DNA of 64,000 nt from Armillaria gallica (GCA_037576215.1 JBANDB010000020.1:372001-436000), one strand, 5' to 3'; positions 1 through 13,107 are shown, counted from the first letter of the stretch. A program made the numbers and translations. The notes: generated from the sequence alone by a model not told the origin.

Positions 1-580
1 TCGTAGCCTTGCCCCATATACTATTCCAAATCATCTATAACACAACGCCGCGTCATCGGCGGCGGGGCTCTTTATGCTCGCTGATGACAGACACGTTCTG
101 ACGGGCAGAGTGTCCTTGTTTGACGCCCTGCATCATTTAATATCCTCTCGCCGTACCTTTCATCGCTGAGTATACCCACGGTGCAATCTAGGAGAGAATA
201 GACGAACAGCAGACGCATATGCTTCAAAGTGCTTGCTAAATGCACGTGACCATGGAAGGATCGGACCGCGTCCAACTCTCCTGGTCCTCCCACCGCCGGG
301 GTAGCCCTTTGCATGAGATAGCGTGTTGCACTGCAACCGTGTGGCAATTTCAAAAAAAGGTACGCCAAAAATGATGGGCCGCCCTGATTGCCAGCCGCCG
401 CCATGAAACCTCGACCTCGACTCCGTGTGCTGAAGTTGCATGCATTGGCGACTCCAAATGAACTCAGGGATGCCGTAGGGACCTTCTGCGTCCAATTCAG
501 TGTACAAGATGCATGGAGCGTCGTGCTAATTCAACTTGCCGAGATGTCCCCTCCACGGCATTTCTTATCAGCTCGGTATC
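1..580. other. No gene recognised
   Basis: Several open frames overlap on both strands, but none shows a recognisable domain, a good start context or intron signals. Nothing else is supported here. Confidence 0.5.
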
Positions 581-583
581 ATG

Positions 584-870
584 GTATCATCTGCCAGCAC
601 TCAGACAGATGCTACTGGAGGAAAATTCCGGAAGACGACTGTCACACATTCGGACGGTACAAAGGAGAACGTTCTCGATTATGCGAAGGTGCAGGGAATT
701 CTCGTTGGATATGTCGCGGTGTTCTTGATCGTGGTGACGATAATGGGGCCTAAATGGGGCCTGAGAAGCACAGGTCGCATTTCGAGAAGCAGAAAACCGC
801 GTTCGAGGAGGGCCGAGGAGGGCGGAGAAGACGACACTGTGGTGGATGATGATAATGTCCACAGACATCG
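584..870 (+). pseudogene. Tail fragment resembling a fungal MFS transporter
   Basis: A frame starting at the ATG near 581 reads a Thr/Ser-rich stretch, then VLDYAKVQGILVGYVAVFLI, a hydrophobic last helix ending in IMGP. This resembles the C-terminus of agaric major facilitator permeases, which typically end in a helix, a GPE motif, HFEKxxxAFEEG and an acidic tail. Just after the GP codons at about 745 the block ATGGGGCCT occurs twice with two A's between. The duplication throws the frame off; the expected GPEKHRSHFEKQKTAFEEG then reads in the shifted frame, while the acidic DDTVVDD tail is back in the first frame. No other transporter helices are visible upstream, so this is a relic of the last exon. 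Family assignment is by resemblance only. Confidence 0.4.
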
Positions 871-1049
871 CGGACACGAGATTCAGCAACCATTCACAAA
901 AAGGCATCGTTCCAACAAAAGGAGTCGGTGGCTGTTTGACGACGTTATATCCACTCCCTTGTCTACTGTCCGTGGACTCATTGCGGGTACTGGTGATGCA
1001 TCGGATCCTCTCATCAATCCCTACCTTCGCGGCGGCTGTGATGTTTAGA

Positions 1050-2590
1050 CTGCTGCAGCCGTTGGTATTACTGACGAGGATGACTGGCACATAGCTAAAG
1101 GGCTGTATTCTGACGAACGCAAGGGTCAATTGATTGAACTGTGCACAAGGAAAAAATGTCGAAATACTGACAGATGCATATCGTAACGATTGGCATAGTT
1201 CAACGTTCAAATCAAACCTGTGGACAACGTATTCAATGAGAGAAATTTTGTAAATGGTATAGTCAACGCACCTTATATTCCAAAGATGAGCACGAATAAA
1301 TTTCCTTCCCAGACTCACTTCAAGCTTCATTAATCATTGGCTGCCTCGATTTAAAAAGCCTCGAAAACCGCGGATATATGCGCCATGAGTAGCATATATG
1401 TGTCGAGAGGTATCGACAACCTAAAAAATAGCATCGCACATAGCCTCATGGATACTGCCCACGCACTCGGCTACCTGAGACAACCTCGAAGAGGACCCAG
1501 TTCTTATGCTGGCGGTATCGCTATTGCTAACGTTAAAAACCGAACGAAACTATGAAAAACAGGCATACCGTCACTTTTTGATTTTAACCATGCTTAACTC
1601 TCTGGTCCAGTTCAAACCGTTTTACTGAGATGTTCCTTCAGCACAAGCCGTAAAAGAGTGCATATACTCACTGTCAGCAGGTCAACACGTGGTCATGCTG
1701 CGAAGCGCAGGCCAAGCAAGAGGATCCAGCGTGTGTATGGCATGGTCGAGGCGAGCATTGAGAACAGCGGGGAATTTGAGGAAAGTCGCCGTTCTCTGCA
1801 GTGAAGTAGAGAAGAAATGGTGGGACGGAAGCAAGAAACGAATCAGCTTGTTAGTATACCACTATTGATATCATCTGACTGAGAAAGCTGAAGGAGAAAC
1901 GAAGGGTGATGAGAACAGGGGATGAACATAAAGTCCGAAGAAAAGAAAACACGAACCAGATATCAACCCGGAAATGATGCAGTACACGTGATGTCCCGGG
2001 GGGGGAATCGCCGGCATTCACAGCCACAAAATGAAAAAGCTTAGGTTGCAAAGTCCAAGTCCTGTATACACAGGACTTGAGCCAGCGCATCATTATCCCC
2101 TCGGAATGTCATACCTCCCAACAAACTCTTACTAGCACATCCCTAGCCAACCATCTTAGCCATTACTTGTTCACGCGCCGCAGGAGCTGTCTTAATGAAT
2201 ACCACAAAGGAGTTGATGCGATCAACAACGTGGAATCCATGCACACGTTTAGATTATACTTTTGGTCGTCCAGTCGGGGGAGAGTAAGAAGAAATGCACA
2301 GAGAGAGGACGTGAGACCTTGCAGGTAAGTGTTTTCCTAGTTATCGGGCGTGCATGAGCTGAAAACAGTCCTACTTAGTTTCATCGCGCGACGAGAATGT
2401 GTGAATGAATCACGAGGACATAAGCCAGACAAGGATTAAGGTGGGCATGGAGGAGCACGGAAAACGACATCATGTTGACCATCTTTCAGCCCTCAAGATA
2501 CATTTCTCGAGCTTGTTTCGGGCCCCTTGGTCTTTAGTGCCCGCGCAATACGGGACTTCGAACCACCATCATCAGCTCAAATCGTCTTTC
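1050..2590. other. Gene-poor stretch
   Basis: No frame here has convincing coding character. A run of eight or more G lies near 1998-2006. A strong splice-donor-like GCAG/GTAAGT occurs at about 2322, but no matching exon was found. Confidence 0.4.
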
Positions 2591-2597
2591 GTCCTGA

Positions 2598-4115
2598 ATG
2601 TCGCCGTCCTGCCAGTTGGGACAATTTCTCTTTGACACATGCGACACTGTGGCGCATTTCCGCACGAGTTCAGTAACAGCCCATAAGGCGGCTTACAAGG
2701 CTAAGGTGCGTCCTTCACCCATCCTTCAAGCTCATCGCTAGACTTTGGCCAGGTTGATAATCTCCCTTTCTTGGAACCAACCGACAAAGAAATACAACGA
2801 CTAGAAGAGGTTGAGTCGCACTTAGCAGAGCAGCTGGGGATGACTGGGGATTTTGATCACGTTGGTGTCTTCAACCATGTAGTGCGCAGAGGGGATCTTG
2901 AGTTAGCGAAACAACTCACCGAACTCCATCGACTCCGCCTTGAAGGTTCTAAGGCTGAGGAGCGGTTTGATGCCCACATCAAAGGGCGCCCTTTCCCCTC
3001 AGGCGTAAGTGTATATTTTTAATGATTGACCATAGTCCTCATTCTTAGTGTTTCAGCCTTCACATCTCGTGCACGCGTCTCGATTCTGGGCTGTTGTCAT
3101 CGGAATTGACCGGTATGAATGCAATCCGCTACGGGGGTGTGTATCTGACGCACAATTAGTTATGAAATACCTGATTGACGACCTCGGCATGCCCAGGGAG
3201 CGCATCCAGCTTCTCCTCGGATCTAAGGAGCACACTTCCCCTGACGATCCAATGTACCCTTCCCGCACCCATATCACTGATATGCTTTTTAGCCTCATCG
3301 ACAATCCCGAGATCAAGGAACAAGATAACATCATCATTTACTTCTCTGGACATGGCTCTGCCTACCCGTGTTCGTCATACCATGATGTCGAGAAACCTGA
3401 CCTCGAAACGGAAATCAGTTTCTCAGGGACCGGATACATCGAAGCGCTTTGTCCCATCGATCGTGACACTTGTGATACCAACGGCCAGCCTGTCCCTGAC
3501 ATCAGCGACCGGGAATTTAACACCATCCTAACGTTAATCTCCCGAGCCAAGGGTCATCATATCACCGTCATTCTTGACTGTTGTCACTCTTCTGGCGTCA
3601 GCCGAGATGTGGCACCGCCGGGTTCACGTACTTCTCCAGGAACGAGGCGAGCTACGCTTCGAGATATGCTCCTTACCGGGGAGAAGAATCTGACAAAATT
3701 CCCTGGTTGCCCTTCCATTTTAACTAAGGATTGGCACCCCAATATGGACTCCCACGTTGCTTTGGCAGCCTGCGAGGCCTATCAGTTTGCAAAGGAGAAG
3801 TGGGTGGATGGAGTAGACGGTTCTCGGGTATGCGTTGGAATTTTCACGCACTCGCTTCTGCGTCTTCTCCGGTCAGGCTACTACAAAGCAGAGACGAAGT
3901 ATGAGGACCTTCTTCTCGGTTTCGAATCTTTCGATAAATCATCCCATCAGACACCGGTCGTTATTGGAAGATACCGTGATGCGCGTATATGGTATCAGGC
4001 TGGATCCCATGTTGTAATTAATACTACAAATTACCTGTGGTATGTCGCTTCTGCTACTATTCCCGCTGTCTTTCTACTGTTTTCAAGTTTATGTAGACAC
4101 TACGCCGCTGTATAG
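2598..4115 (+). CDS. Caspase-like (metacaspase p20) protease with C-terminal hydrophobic tail, copy 1
   Basis: I read three exons: 2598-2705, 2753-3004 and 3057-4115, all phase 0, giving 472 aa. The start is the ATG at 2598; the first exon is supported by a parallel exon in the copy at 36504 (both contain AHKAA shortly before the donor). Exon 2 encodes a conserved helical region with LEEVE and LTELHRLRL. Exon 3 is the p20 caspase fold: SRFWAVVIGIDRY, then FSGHGS with the likely catalytic His219, then ILDCCHSSG with the likely catalytic Cys296, and SHVALAACEA followed by GIFTHSLLRLLRSG. The last 30 residues are hydrophobic (around WYVASATIPAVFLLFSSL), suggesting a tail anchor. Members of this clan cut after Arg/Lys (metacaspases) or Asp (caspases); specificity is not readable here. 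No lesion is seen. It faces fungalysin relics downstream on the other strand. Confidence 0.85.
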
Positions 4116-4189
4116 ATAGATAGATCTTATTTATCCTATTCCTATCTCAGTATATATCATTAGTTCGCATATTCACTGCTTGGGTCCCT

Positions 4190-4460
4190 GGCTTGTAGCA
4201 GTAGTCAGTGGTAGATTCGTGATAGCAACGCAGCTTGAAGCCTACATCGCGACTGGAAAAAGTGTTCTACACATGCGTTGCCCTCGTACCGGTTCTCCTC
4301 ACGCATCTTGAGCTTTTCCCGTCAATGAAGAGAGCATGAGTCAAACGATAGTCATCCGTGCTCGCCGAGGGGTCGCCTGTTGCCTTTGAAGCCTAGAACC
4401 CGTGCGCCTCGGCGAGTACTGCGAGACGTTGTAGATGGCCTGTCGAGTACCACGAGGGAG
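4190..4460 (-). pseudogene. Fungalysin (M36) C-terminal relic, most degraded copy
   Basis: The stretch resembles the last two exons of the other fungalysin copies: a block like the CTLWKAFASRGLG region near 4230-4330 and a block like the LHNVYAAL region near 4390-4450. Indels and stops break every frame. It lies just after the caspase gene at 2598-4115 and points toward it. Confidence 0.5.
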
Positions 4461-4875
4461 AAAATACATGCCCATGTTGAGGTTTTGTATCAGATATCCG
4501 GACGAGATAAGTAACCACAACTTGGTAGCAGCCAGCGATTAGTAGGGTTCGTCACTTGTTTTATTTGCCTATACCTTATTTGCATCTGTCTGTAGCTCGG
4601 CGGCTATTTGGTGATCTTATATCCCCGCGCGCGCTCCATTATACTCCGAATTTTGTGTCACGGCTACATTTCACGCTGCTAGGGGTTCCATTTTTGAAGA
4701 CGATGGATCTAAAGCAACCTGATCTTACAATGTCGCGTTATCAGCTTGCCTTTTCTTTGGAGTGCGGCATGAGCAGAAAAGGTCATCGTAAGATTGGTTT
4801 GCTAATTCTGCAAGCCATGTACTTACTTTGACTATAGTAGGAACACGTAGGATGGGCCATGGTTTTGCATTTCAG

Positions 4876-5295
4876 ATATGGTGTTACAGCTAGTAAAGAC
4901 ACCTGGGTACCGGAGGCTCGAACTTCGAATTCTCGTATGCGATAGGTAGGTAGGTAGTATCACATGGCAGTGTCCACACAGTGAACGCTAGTTCTAGACA
5001 TTACGTACACTGTGGTGGCGATCGGTACTACGAGTACAAACTACGAAATACATGACCACCTTCACCTGCACGACGCCCAGCCCTAACACCCCAACCCTGG
5101 GCCAAACATACTCACACAGTCGTCGAGCAGAAGCACCCAGGACCAGTAAGCTAGGTGAAATCAGATTTGGTTTCCGTTCTTTTCGTTTCCCGAAAATGTA
5201 CAATTGTGCACTTGATTTCACGAAACTGTAAAGTATGCCATACCTTGAAGAACGAAGTACAATGTTTTTCGTGAATGTGGTAGCGTTTGGCGATA
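4876..5295 (+). repeat. tRNA-headed dispersed element R, copy 1
   Basis: The head around 4876-4940 has a box-A-like GATATGGTGTTACAGC and a weak box-B-like region. The tail around 5170-5290 aligns with tails near 20010, 24210, 43390 and 62490 that run from an ACGAAA word through a GAAGAA word to a GTGAATGT word. A short (AGGT)n run lies near 4945. This copy is diverged. Confidence 0.45.
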
Positions 5296-5325
5296 CACTA
5301 ATAGAATAGGTACTGTGGATTCTAC

Positions 5326-7100
5326 CTAACACCCGGTTGGCACACTCGTGCCGTCAACATAATTTGCGGTGTTCACGCCTAAACCGCGACTGGCAAAAGC
5401 GTGCCATAGGGTGTACGCGTTAACCCTGTCGTACCGGTTCCGATCGGCTTGTATCCACGCATCACGAGCGTCGGGTACTGCAGCACGTTCATCAGCCAGG
5501 CAACACGAGAACGTGAAGGAGTTTACTCACACGTGGGATTACACGACTGGAGGGAAAGCGCGTCAATTATGTAAGAGGTAGAGCCAGGCGATACGTCTTT
5601 CGTGTTGTCGATTGCCGTTGAATAGAATCCACGTGCTTCGACGAGCGCGGCGTAGACGTTGTGCATTGTGGAGTATGTTTGTCTATGCTTCGCCGATGTC
5701 TGGATGCTGAGTAGTAGGCGAAGGGTAACATCAAAGGGTAAGATGGAGGAGTCCTAGAGAGGTGTGGGTGGACTCTGGAGTAAAGGTGTGTTCTGATACC
5801 GGCCCGGTTGTTGTAGATCCATGCTGGGTTCCGTACATCTGGGATTGGGGTTTATTAGCTGTGGGGACATGGAGAGGAGGAAGATGCGTACTAGGATGAC
5901 ATAGCGTCTGACCACTTGTAAATGACTACCTAAAGAGAAGGGAAAAGGTTGGGTACGATTGCCTATTTCATTGGCTTCTGTTGTCCGTACGCATCGGACG
6001 GTTCCGAGTCATTCGTGTGGGAGGATGGTATCCTCGAGCACTCCGTTGCGTTGAGGGGTATGTACATCCTGTAGATCCCAGAAAAACATCAGCCCCATAT
6101 CATGAAATCAAAGGGGAAGAATACTTGGGTGGCGTCGTGTAATTCTTCCTACTCTAATCCTGCATGCTCATCAATACATGGTCGTCTCTCATGGGCCGTT
6201 CCTCCTTTGCTAAGGTTGTCGGACTAGAAATTATGCGATGCTTCTGTCCAGCTGTACCTGTGGGCATAGTGGAGTTCATTGATGACGTCGAACGGGCTGG
6301 TGCGTGTGGCGTCGATGTTGGAGTTAGTCGAAGGTATCGGTGGAAGACTGAAATGTCGTTGCAGGTTGTGGAATCTGTAGCGATGATGTTATTGTCGCTA
6401 TGGGCGTAGTCAGAGGATGACAGATGACTTGGCGAGATAAACGTACGCAATTTGGTTGTTCGCTACCCAAAGGAGATGAAACGAGGTCGGGATATCCAGA
6501 ACGAGCACCTTGAGGGATGCCAGGCGGGTCCGCAGCAACAAAAGATAGGCGCCGCGTCGTACTAGAACAAATGGAGCTCACCTCGAATGCCTGCGCCAAA
6601 TGCACGATATCACGGCATCCCGAATCCAGGCAAATATGGCAGGTTGTATGTGTTCATTCCCTCGAACTGTCTCTGGGTTCTCGGGACCGTTTCATACGAA
6701 CGTCGGCGCATCGAGAATGCTAGCCAGGATAAGCCAAGATCGAACAGGAACCTTGTTGCTACAGGAAAAAGTGAGCATGATCAACTGAACGTCCCAGTAA
6801 AACGCACTTGGATAGCGGGCGTTCAACTCCTCCATAAGTTTTAGCTCGGGGACATTCTAGTCCTCTGGATCTCGTAACAGGCATTCATGCGGCTGAGAAC
6901 TACCGTCTTGTATGGGAGCCCGTCGATGTAGGCGGTATGCTGTCTTCAAGGAGTAGCAGCAGGATTACACCTGACAACCAAATTCAGCTAAAGAACAGGC
7001 GCATCGCCAGAGATAGCAGGCTATGTCCTGTACCGCCTATCGAGACGTGATATAGTGTTAAGGTCGTTCAAAAGAAAACCAAAGGCGACAGACCTTGCTG
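5326..7100 (-). pseudogene. Fungalysin (M36 extracellular metallopeptidase) pseudogene, copy in module 1
   Basis: On the minus strand the last exon (5477 to the stop at 5326) still reads the typical M36 ending: ARDAWIQADRNRYD, then TLWHAFASRGLGVN, then SVPTGC. Upstream exons carry HNVYAALVEA-like sequence (5580-5700) with an extra few bases and a TGG-to-TAG change. Further upstream are a relic of the RCxxTTEA region (5950-6000), a region like NAFYxxNxxHDYAYxYG (6240-6300), a Ser-Pro region (6430-6540) and an AYIDGLP block (near 6930) that resembles the propeptide (FTP) domain. Intact fungalysins are secreted zinc proteases that degrade extracellular protein. Stops and indels make this copy dead. 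Its 5' half is nearly collinear with 38560-39760. Confidence 0.7.
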
Positions 7101-8760
7101 ACATGGGCCATATTTATAAAGCTTCATACACAACGCGCCTCTCAATAACCGCCCTATCAAGACCATCTATAAGGAGCACCAATATTGAAGGCACCTATAG
7201 TTAATAAAGCAATATATGAGAATATCAAGACAACCGGTGAGGACAACGCATACCTCGTCGAGAGCCCCAAAGACATAGTGCCAGAATTTCGTCGCATATA
7301 TGCTACCATTTTTCTTGTCCTCTTCGCACACGTGGCAACCAAATGGTGATGCCTACAATGGTGAGATTTCGTCGAGTCATAGCGCCTGCTACGGTTTGCT
7401 CGACGACACCGTGGATACAAATTTCCTGTCAGAACGACCATAATGTCAGCGACGAGAATATGTATGAAGACGACATTGCCATACCACTATACCGCCCAAC
7501 AGCAATCTTAGCACGACGACAAGTTAATGGAGAGTTGTTCACTGTAGCCGGAGCGACGATGTTGATGGAAAGGAAAGGAAGTGCACTTGATTCCCGCGCT
7601 TCACGTTGATTTGACAGCGGGCCGGTCCACCTCCGTGGCAAAAATGTTTGTTCGTGTTTTGCTTTGGCCTGAACGATCCTTCGCTTGACCTCGACCACCC
7701 CAAGCTATGCTCATTGATTCTGAACTCCTCCAGCTACCAGCTCTAGCAACGACACCATAAATCTCTAAAACTGACCAACTTTCCGTCATGCCCTACTTCC
7801 TCGAAATGTCGCCCTTGCCGTCGCTCTCACTATTTACTCCTGAATTGAATGTCGCTCTTCGGGCCCGGGGTTGCAGCTAGGTATCGGGGCACCTTGGTTC
7901 TTGTAGCGAAGTAACTCAGACCGATAAATTCGTGATTTTCTGAAATCTTGTACAACGGTTTTCTCTCGCAGTAGATTTTGATTTACTTTGTAGGCTTACT
8001 AGGAACAGTATGCGCTTTGCGTTGCCAACGTTCGTTCAATGTGAACTCGAACATTCGGAGGCATTGGGTGGGCCGGCAGGCGTTTATCCGGTGTTGCTCG
8101 TCTGAGTCATCATGGATCATGGCCTCAGGCCTCAGACAACGACGTCCTAATCACCCGCCATCAAATTCCCGCCTCCTTGCCACAACGGGCCGCTGCGCTA
8201 AACACACTGGTATCTCCAGCGGTAATCCCAGACCGTCCACAAGCCCCATGTCACCATCACCCTCGTCATCGTCGTCGTCGCATGTTGTCCTCACTGCCTA
8301 TCTCCCCTCTATACTCACTGTTCCAAAGTTAATCGTGGTGCCTATGTATGGTGCTCGTCGTCGTCCGTATCTGAAGAAGAGGACGAAGGTGAGAGGGAGC
8401 CTACCAAGCTACTCGCTGCGAGCCTTGGCGGTGTGCACCGAATGGCGCGACACTGGCTATGGGCTGGATGCATATCGGCATAGGGAAGATGTCGACCGGG
8501 AGACGAACAGACGGTGCATCAAGTAATATAAAAAAGAAAATAGATGGCCGTACCGGGATTGGGTATCAAATATCTGCACGAAATAGAACAGGCGACAGCC
8601 AGCGATGAGCAGAGTTCGTCGCCGTTGCAGCGTACCATATCATCTTTTCTTCTTGGACTCGTCAGCTTTTGCATTACTTTGTATCATACTACGTCTTATC
8701 GCTCTAGAATTTGGTCAGCCACCTTCGAGAAATCAACTGTGCTTCAGACACATCCCTAAC
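5950..8760. repeat. Large duplicated block, module 1
   Basis: This block is collinear with 38560-42300, with about the same order: fungalysin 5' half, a spacer with the phrase GTTAAGGTCGTTCAAAAGAAAA (7058 and 39851), then the Q frame. The 38-42 kb copy contains an extra insertion at 40396-41077. The Q end is also shared with 22400-22950. Divergence is high enough that each copy carries its own lesions. Confidence 0.75.
7978..8586 (+). pseudogene. Q-family orphan gene, copy 1
   Basis: The frame from about 7978 runs to a TAG at 8584 with a single in-frame TAA at 8524-8526. The C-terminal part has VCTEWRDTGYGLDAYR, an ENRWP word and a final CTK, matching the copies at 22383 and 41592. In those copies the intervening segment encodes PKRRRVEY, a likely nuclear localisation signal; here it is eroded. 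The N-terminal half is Ser/Pro-rich. Function unknown. The frame is shifted relative to the other copies around 8340-8420, where the CVWCPSSSESE segment should be. Confidence 0.55.
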
Positions 8761-10600
8761 TCCTGCTAACACTCGCACCCTTCCAAGCCTCCGCGGGCCT
8801 ACACATACCGCTGTCATCGTGATCGCGTGCGTCTGGATTGGCTAACCTGCTGGCAAGCAGATAGGCGCACAGGAATAGGCGATGTGGTACATCGTAAGCG
8901 GATCATCAGGCACTTGTAAGACGCACGGCCTCATTGGAGGGTTTATGCGTAGGTGAGAATAGAGAGGACACACCGGGAACTCTTTTGATGTCGCTAAACT
9001 TACCTTTACTGCGCGCGCGCATTATCGGGGGCAAGTATGACAGTCAGATAGGTGCGGAACAAGGGGAAACACAATAAGCGCGCATCGGCCTTTTATAAAG
9101 GAGCTTTTTCTACCCACAGTTGTCAGGGAAATCAGGTGCCTTCCCGGTCAAACCGGTCGTCCTGATCAATGGGGACATTTTCTTCCAGAATAGAAGATGA
9201 CATTATTGTTCTGAGGGTCGCTGACGACACCGAGAAGTGGTTATGTCGGTGATTAGATTTATTGTATTGTAAAGAGAGGCATCACCCTTGATCCGTTGAT
9301 CACAGGAAATTATAGGCCGAGGTCCTCCACCAGGTATTTCTCCATTAATATCCACACCGGGAATCGAAAAATTCCAAGGGGGCCCGGAAATTGCGGTATG
9401 GTACATTAGGTTCCCTCGGACATGCTCTTAAAATATTTTTGCGTTTAATCAAGCATATATTAAACAAAATACAATAGATTTCTTCCCAAATAGCCTGTTC
9501 GAAGCAGAGAAGACCACCGTGCACAATGAAGACAGCTGCACAGAGATGATATCTGTGATCGAAGTCAGTCAGGCGGTTGCGGTGAGAGAGAGAGCGGTCC
9601 GGTCCAGGTCCAGGTTCAGCACAGCCATGCAGGTCCAGGTTCGAGGTTCGGGTAATTTTGGTGAGGTGCACCCGGTCCGAACCTCGAAATTGTGGGGGTA
9701 CTTATGTCATATTTTTCGACTTTTTGGTACTCTTTTATGGTGAATTTTATTGTATTATAATGTCATTTGTGCCATGATATATTGGAATTGGCATATCTTT
9801 CGACGTCATCCAGATGGTCAACCCTGGATTCAAATGCTCTGCACTGCAGAAACTGAATCAATGATAAATTGAGCTCAAAATTCTAGAGGTAAAGGGTTTG
9901 CAACATCATTCACTGGTCAGTGTAGGTACTCTGTCTGAGATATTTCAAATTTATACAATACATAACAAATGATCAGTACTGAGATTTACATATCACAACC
10001 CAGATGCTATTCCCAAAGTATACCCAATAGCAAACTTGCACCCTAAAAACCAACCTGTGTCCAGAAGGATCCACTTGCACCTATCTGATTTATTACACTC
10101 TATTACACCCATATAGGTGTAATAATGTCCAAAAATTTGAGTGGACACAAGCAGCCTTTCGAGACACAAGTTAATTTTGGGTTCGCAAGTTTGTATGCTC
10201 ATAGTCGCCTTGTTGAGCTTATTCAAGCTCATGAAGCCAAGTCAAACAGCTCTGGAATACTTTCAGGTGGAAGGAGGCCTCTATGCATCATGCAAACTTA
10301 GGGCAAGGCTGTAGACTTCAGTACCGAGCTTTGTGCATATTGGTCAGCCTGGGATGTGAATGCCGGTTGATTTCTTCTAACATTTGGAGCAGAACCAGGA
10401 AAATTATGATAGTCTGATAACAAATTAAGAACCAAATAAGTTTAAAGGCATAATGATCCACAGCTCACCTCAAGGGGTTCTCATTGACCATGAGAGACAC
10501 AGACTTGAAATCAATTGAAATTCTAGAATTTCATAAGGTTGTTGCTGACATCAGTCCCTGTCTCATGATTACCTGTGCATAATCATCTCATTATTACATG
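8760..10600. other. No gene; one hairpin
   Basis: I see no convincing coding sequence. A run of GGTCC/AGGTTC words (9595-9645) leads into a perfect 12-bp inverted repeat (9640-9651 with 9677-9688). Confidence 0.45.
9640..9688. repeat. Hairpin with 12-bp perfect arms
   Basis: The arm TTCGAGGTTCGG at 9640-9651 is the exact reverse complement of CCGAACCTCGAA at 9677-9688, with a 25-nt loop. It may be the end of a small mobile element; no target duplication was recognised. Confidence 0.6.
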
Positions 10601-11136
10601 CTGGATGCAAGCATCATCATATTACACTTACAGCATGGTTCCCTGTAGAGATGGGGTTCTGACCAGCTTGTATCCATGCATCTCAATTGGAGTCAGGTGT
10701 TTGGTACTGTAGCATGTTCGTAAGCCAGGCAACATGGAAACTTGAAGGAGGTTACTTACACATGAGATTACATGGCTGGAGGGAAAGCACATTGATGTGG
10801 TCTCCCTAAAGCAGAATCTCAAATTGAAGACAGTTGATGAAGAGATGGAACCAGATGTTGTTGCCTTCTGTGCCCGAGGGATCATATCACCATTGATGAC
10901 AACCCATGTCCCTTGATAGGTGCAGCATAGACACTGTGGAGCATGTTTGTCCACACTTTGCTGATGTCTGGATGTTGAGTATTAAGTGAAGGATGATGGT
11001 TAAGTGGGATACTTAGTGTGGACCTCATGAAGCTGCTGGATGGAGGAGTGCCAGATAGTTGATAGAGGCATTGGTAGAGTAATGGCATGTACAGGTCCAG
11101 GCATAGTTGTTGAATGCCCATGTTGCTGGAACATTG

Positions 11137-12784
11137 ATGGACCTATTACTTCTGTGGCAACAGCAACACCAACTCGGAACAAGATTGGGTAATTAATGTA
11201 GTAGCACGGCAATCAAGGCAATCATGTGTGCGAGTGGTTCAGGGCACCTCCGTGCAGTAGAACAATTCCTCTATATGCAAGAATACACTGCGACTTTAAG
11301 TCTGTGAAGTAGTACTGCTTGGTAGTCGAGTACTAGATGCTAAGGCTATAAGCCAGTAGGGTTCTCTCAAAGTGAGAGGGAACGAAAGCAGGTATGATGT
11401 GAATACCACAAATCCGTATGAGAAAACGTCACTTGACATTAATTGGAGTGGGGTGAACGATGGAGAATAGACTAAACAGTCAGCAATAGTCTATGGGTGA
11501 GCGAGGTGATGAGAAAATGGTGTGGGGACTGCGAGTGGCGAGATAAACATGGAACGAGGTGCTGAGGGTGGGCTGGTGAGAGAAAACGTGGAACTACGAA
11601 AACTGGGCAATGATACTGGTCCTATATGATGCGAGGGTGCTGAGTCGATGTCGAAACTTGTCTGGTACTGAAACGATCCTATCCTATGTCAAACTAACCT
11701 TCAAGTCCACTCAAGGGACTGATACTATACGAAAACTGGCTGAAACTGATCCTAAGTCTGCTCTGAGACTACCCAAGTGGGCAACGATAATGATGGTGAA
11801 AGGGAAACTGTAAAAACTCCAATGGTGTGAAAGTGAAATGATGACAGCCTATAAAAGACAACGGGGCAAGGTATAGCGCGGCGATCACGTATTGGCACAG
11901 TATGAGCATGCACCAATAGTGTTAAGAGCAAAGAGCACGTAGCAAAGGACTCTTCACAGTTAAAAACCATGGAATAACTCCGGTGAGCTCAAGAGTTGAC
12001 ATGCAATCGAGAATATGCTGGGGTAAACAGTATATTGCCGTAGAACGGTGAATAGATGTGGTTTACTGGCGATAGACTAGTGCGTGACAATAATTGACGT
12101 AGTCTGGGGTCAACTAGAGATGAACTGCCCTCTAACTACATTTTCTAGCTAGTTTTTATACTACATGTACAAATTTATAAATAGAGTAAATATGTGAGAC
12201 TTAGTAAGGCTGTAAGGCCTTAGCTTTGTAAAAAGTCATAGGAAACATATGGTCCTGGGTCTTCTAAAGTAACAGCAACTCATTGATGTTGCCGTGTATG
12301 GATGTGAACCGTATGGGGTCATTGAGCGATGCACGGATTGTTAGGTGCTGTTTAGCTGCGGATTACTTGAACAATAGTCATCAGGCTGAGGAGTACGTGT
12401 GGGGCAATGTTTTCTTGAGGCCTTGGTGAAGTAACAGCCTTAGTAAACACAGTCTGTAGTTGCCGTAGCTGGGAGGGTACTCACGTCAATCATGTCATTT
12501 TCATTAAGTGATCAATGAGTGCATCAACTAGGTGCTTCTGAGTGATGCGTCAATTCTGTATTGGGATGATTGTTGATTGAAGGTGCCTTGCCATGATGAA
12601 GTACGGCAATTATGATGTGTGGCAAGATGGGATGGATAACAAAGCATGTAAGGAGTGGTTGCTGTAGGATGAAAGTGGTATCAATGTGCATGCAATCATT
12701 GGTTTGCTGAAAGGCCATTGAAGGGACAGTAGCATTAATTAGCAGGCAAAATCTGCAAATTCTGAGTGTACAGAGCCTGGAGGC
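11137..12784. mobile_element. Insertion of unknown type in the fungalysin relic
   Basis: The homologous copy at 20680 is continuous where this one is interrupted, so roughly 1.65 kb was inserted here. Its right end has CAGAGCCTGGAGGCTCATCA, which contains a GAGCC-TGGA-GGCTC hairpin. The same 21-nt end, with related upstream bases, recurs at 16234-16254. No transposase frame and no clear target duplication are visible, so the class is open; a hairpin near one end and no duplication would suit a Helitron, but the usual CTRR end is not evident. Confidence 0.45.
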
Positions 12785-13107
12785 TCATCAGTGTAGTCCG
12801 GAATGTTAGCACTTTTGTGGTCAATCCATCTGGGTTTGGGGTCTGTTGGCTGTGAGGACATGGAGAGGAGGAAGACATGTGTTCAACCATACCATCTGAC
12901 CAGGACACTTAGAGGGAACAAAGTTATACACCAGTCCACTGCCTTCTGTTGTTTGTAGTCATCACCCTGTCTCGCTGACAGTGAAGCAGTTAGTGATTCA
13001 ATGAGAGGATCCATATACAGTGATATCATTTCGTCACACTGTGAGCCATCAGAGTCTATGTGGACACCCTATGAGTCCCAGATTGACCTGCATATTCAAA
13101 TTCTCAG

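Noticed and set aside
587..1330. A 247-codon minus-strand frame
   Set aside because: It is antisense to the MFS-like tail, has no domain and lacks splice or start support; its openness mirrors the sense frame.
3053..3550. Minus-strand and alternate plus-strand frames over the caspase p20 region
   Set aside because: Shadows of the caspase exon; the same shadows recur over the other copies.
6560..6590. A ~20-nt GTGAG...TAG 'intron' in the fungalysin copy
   Set aside because: Far shorter than the 45-60 nt introns used elsewhere in this window.
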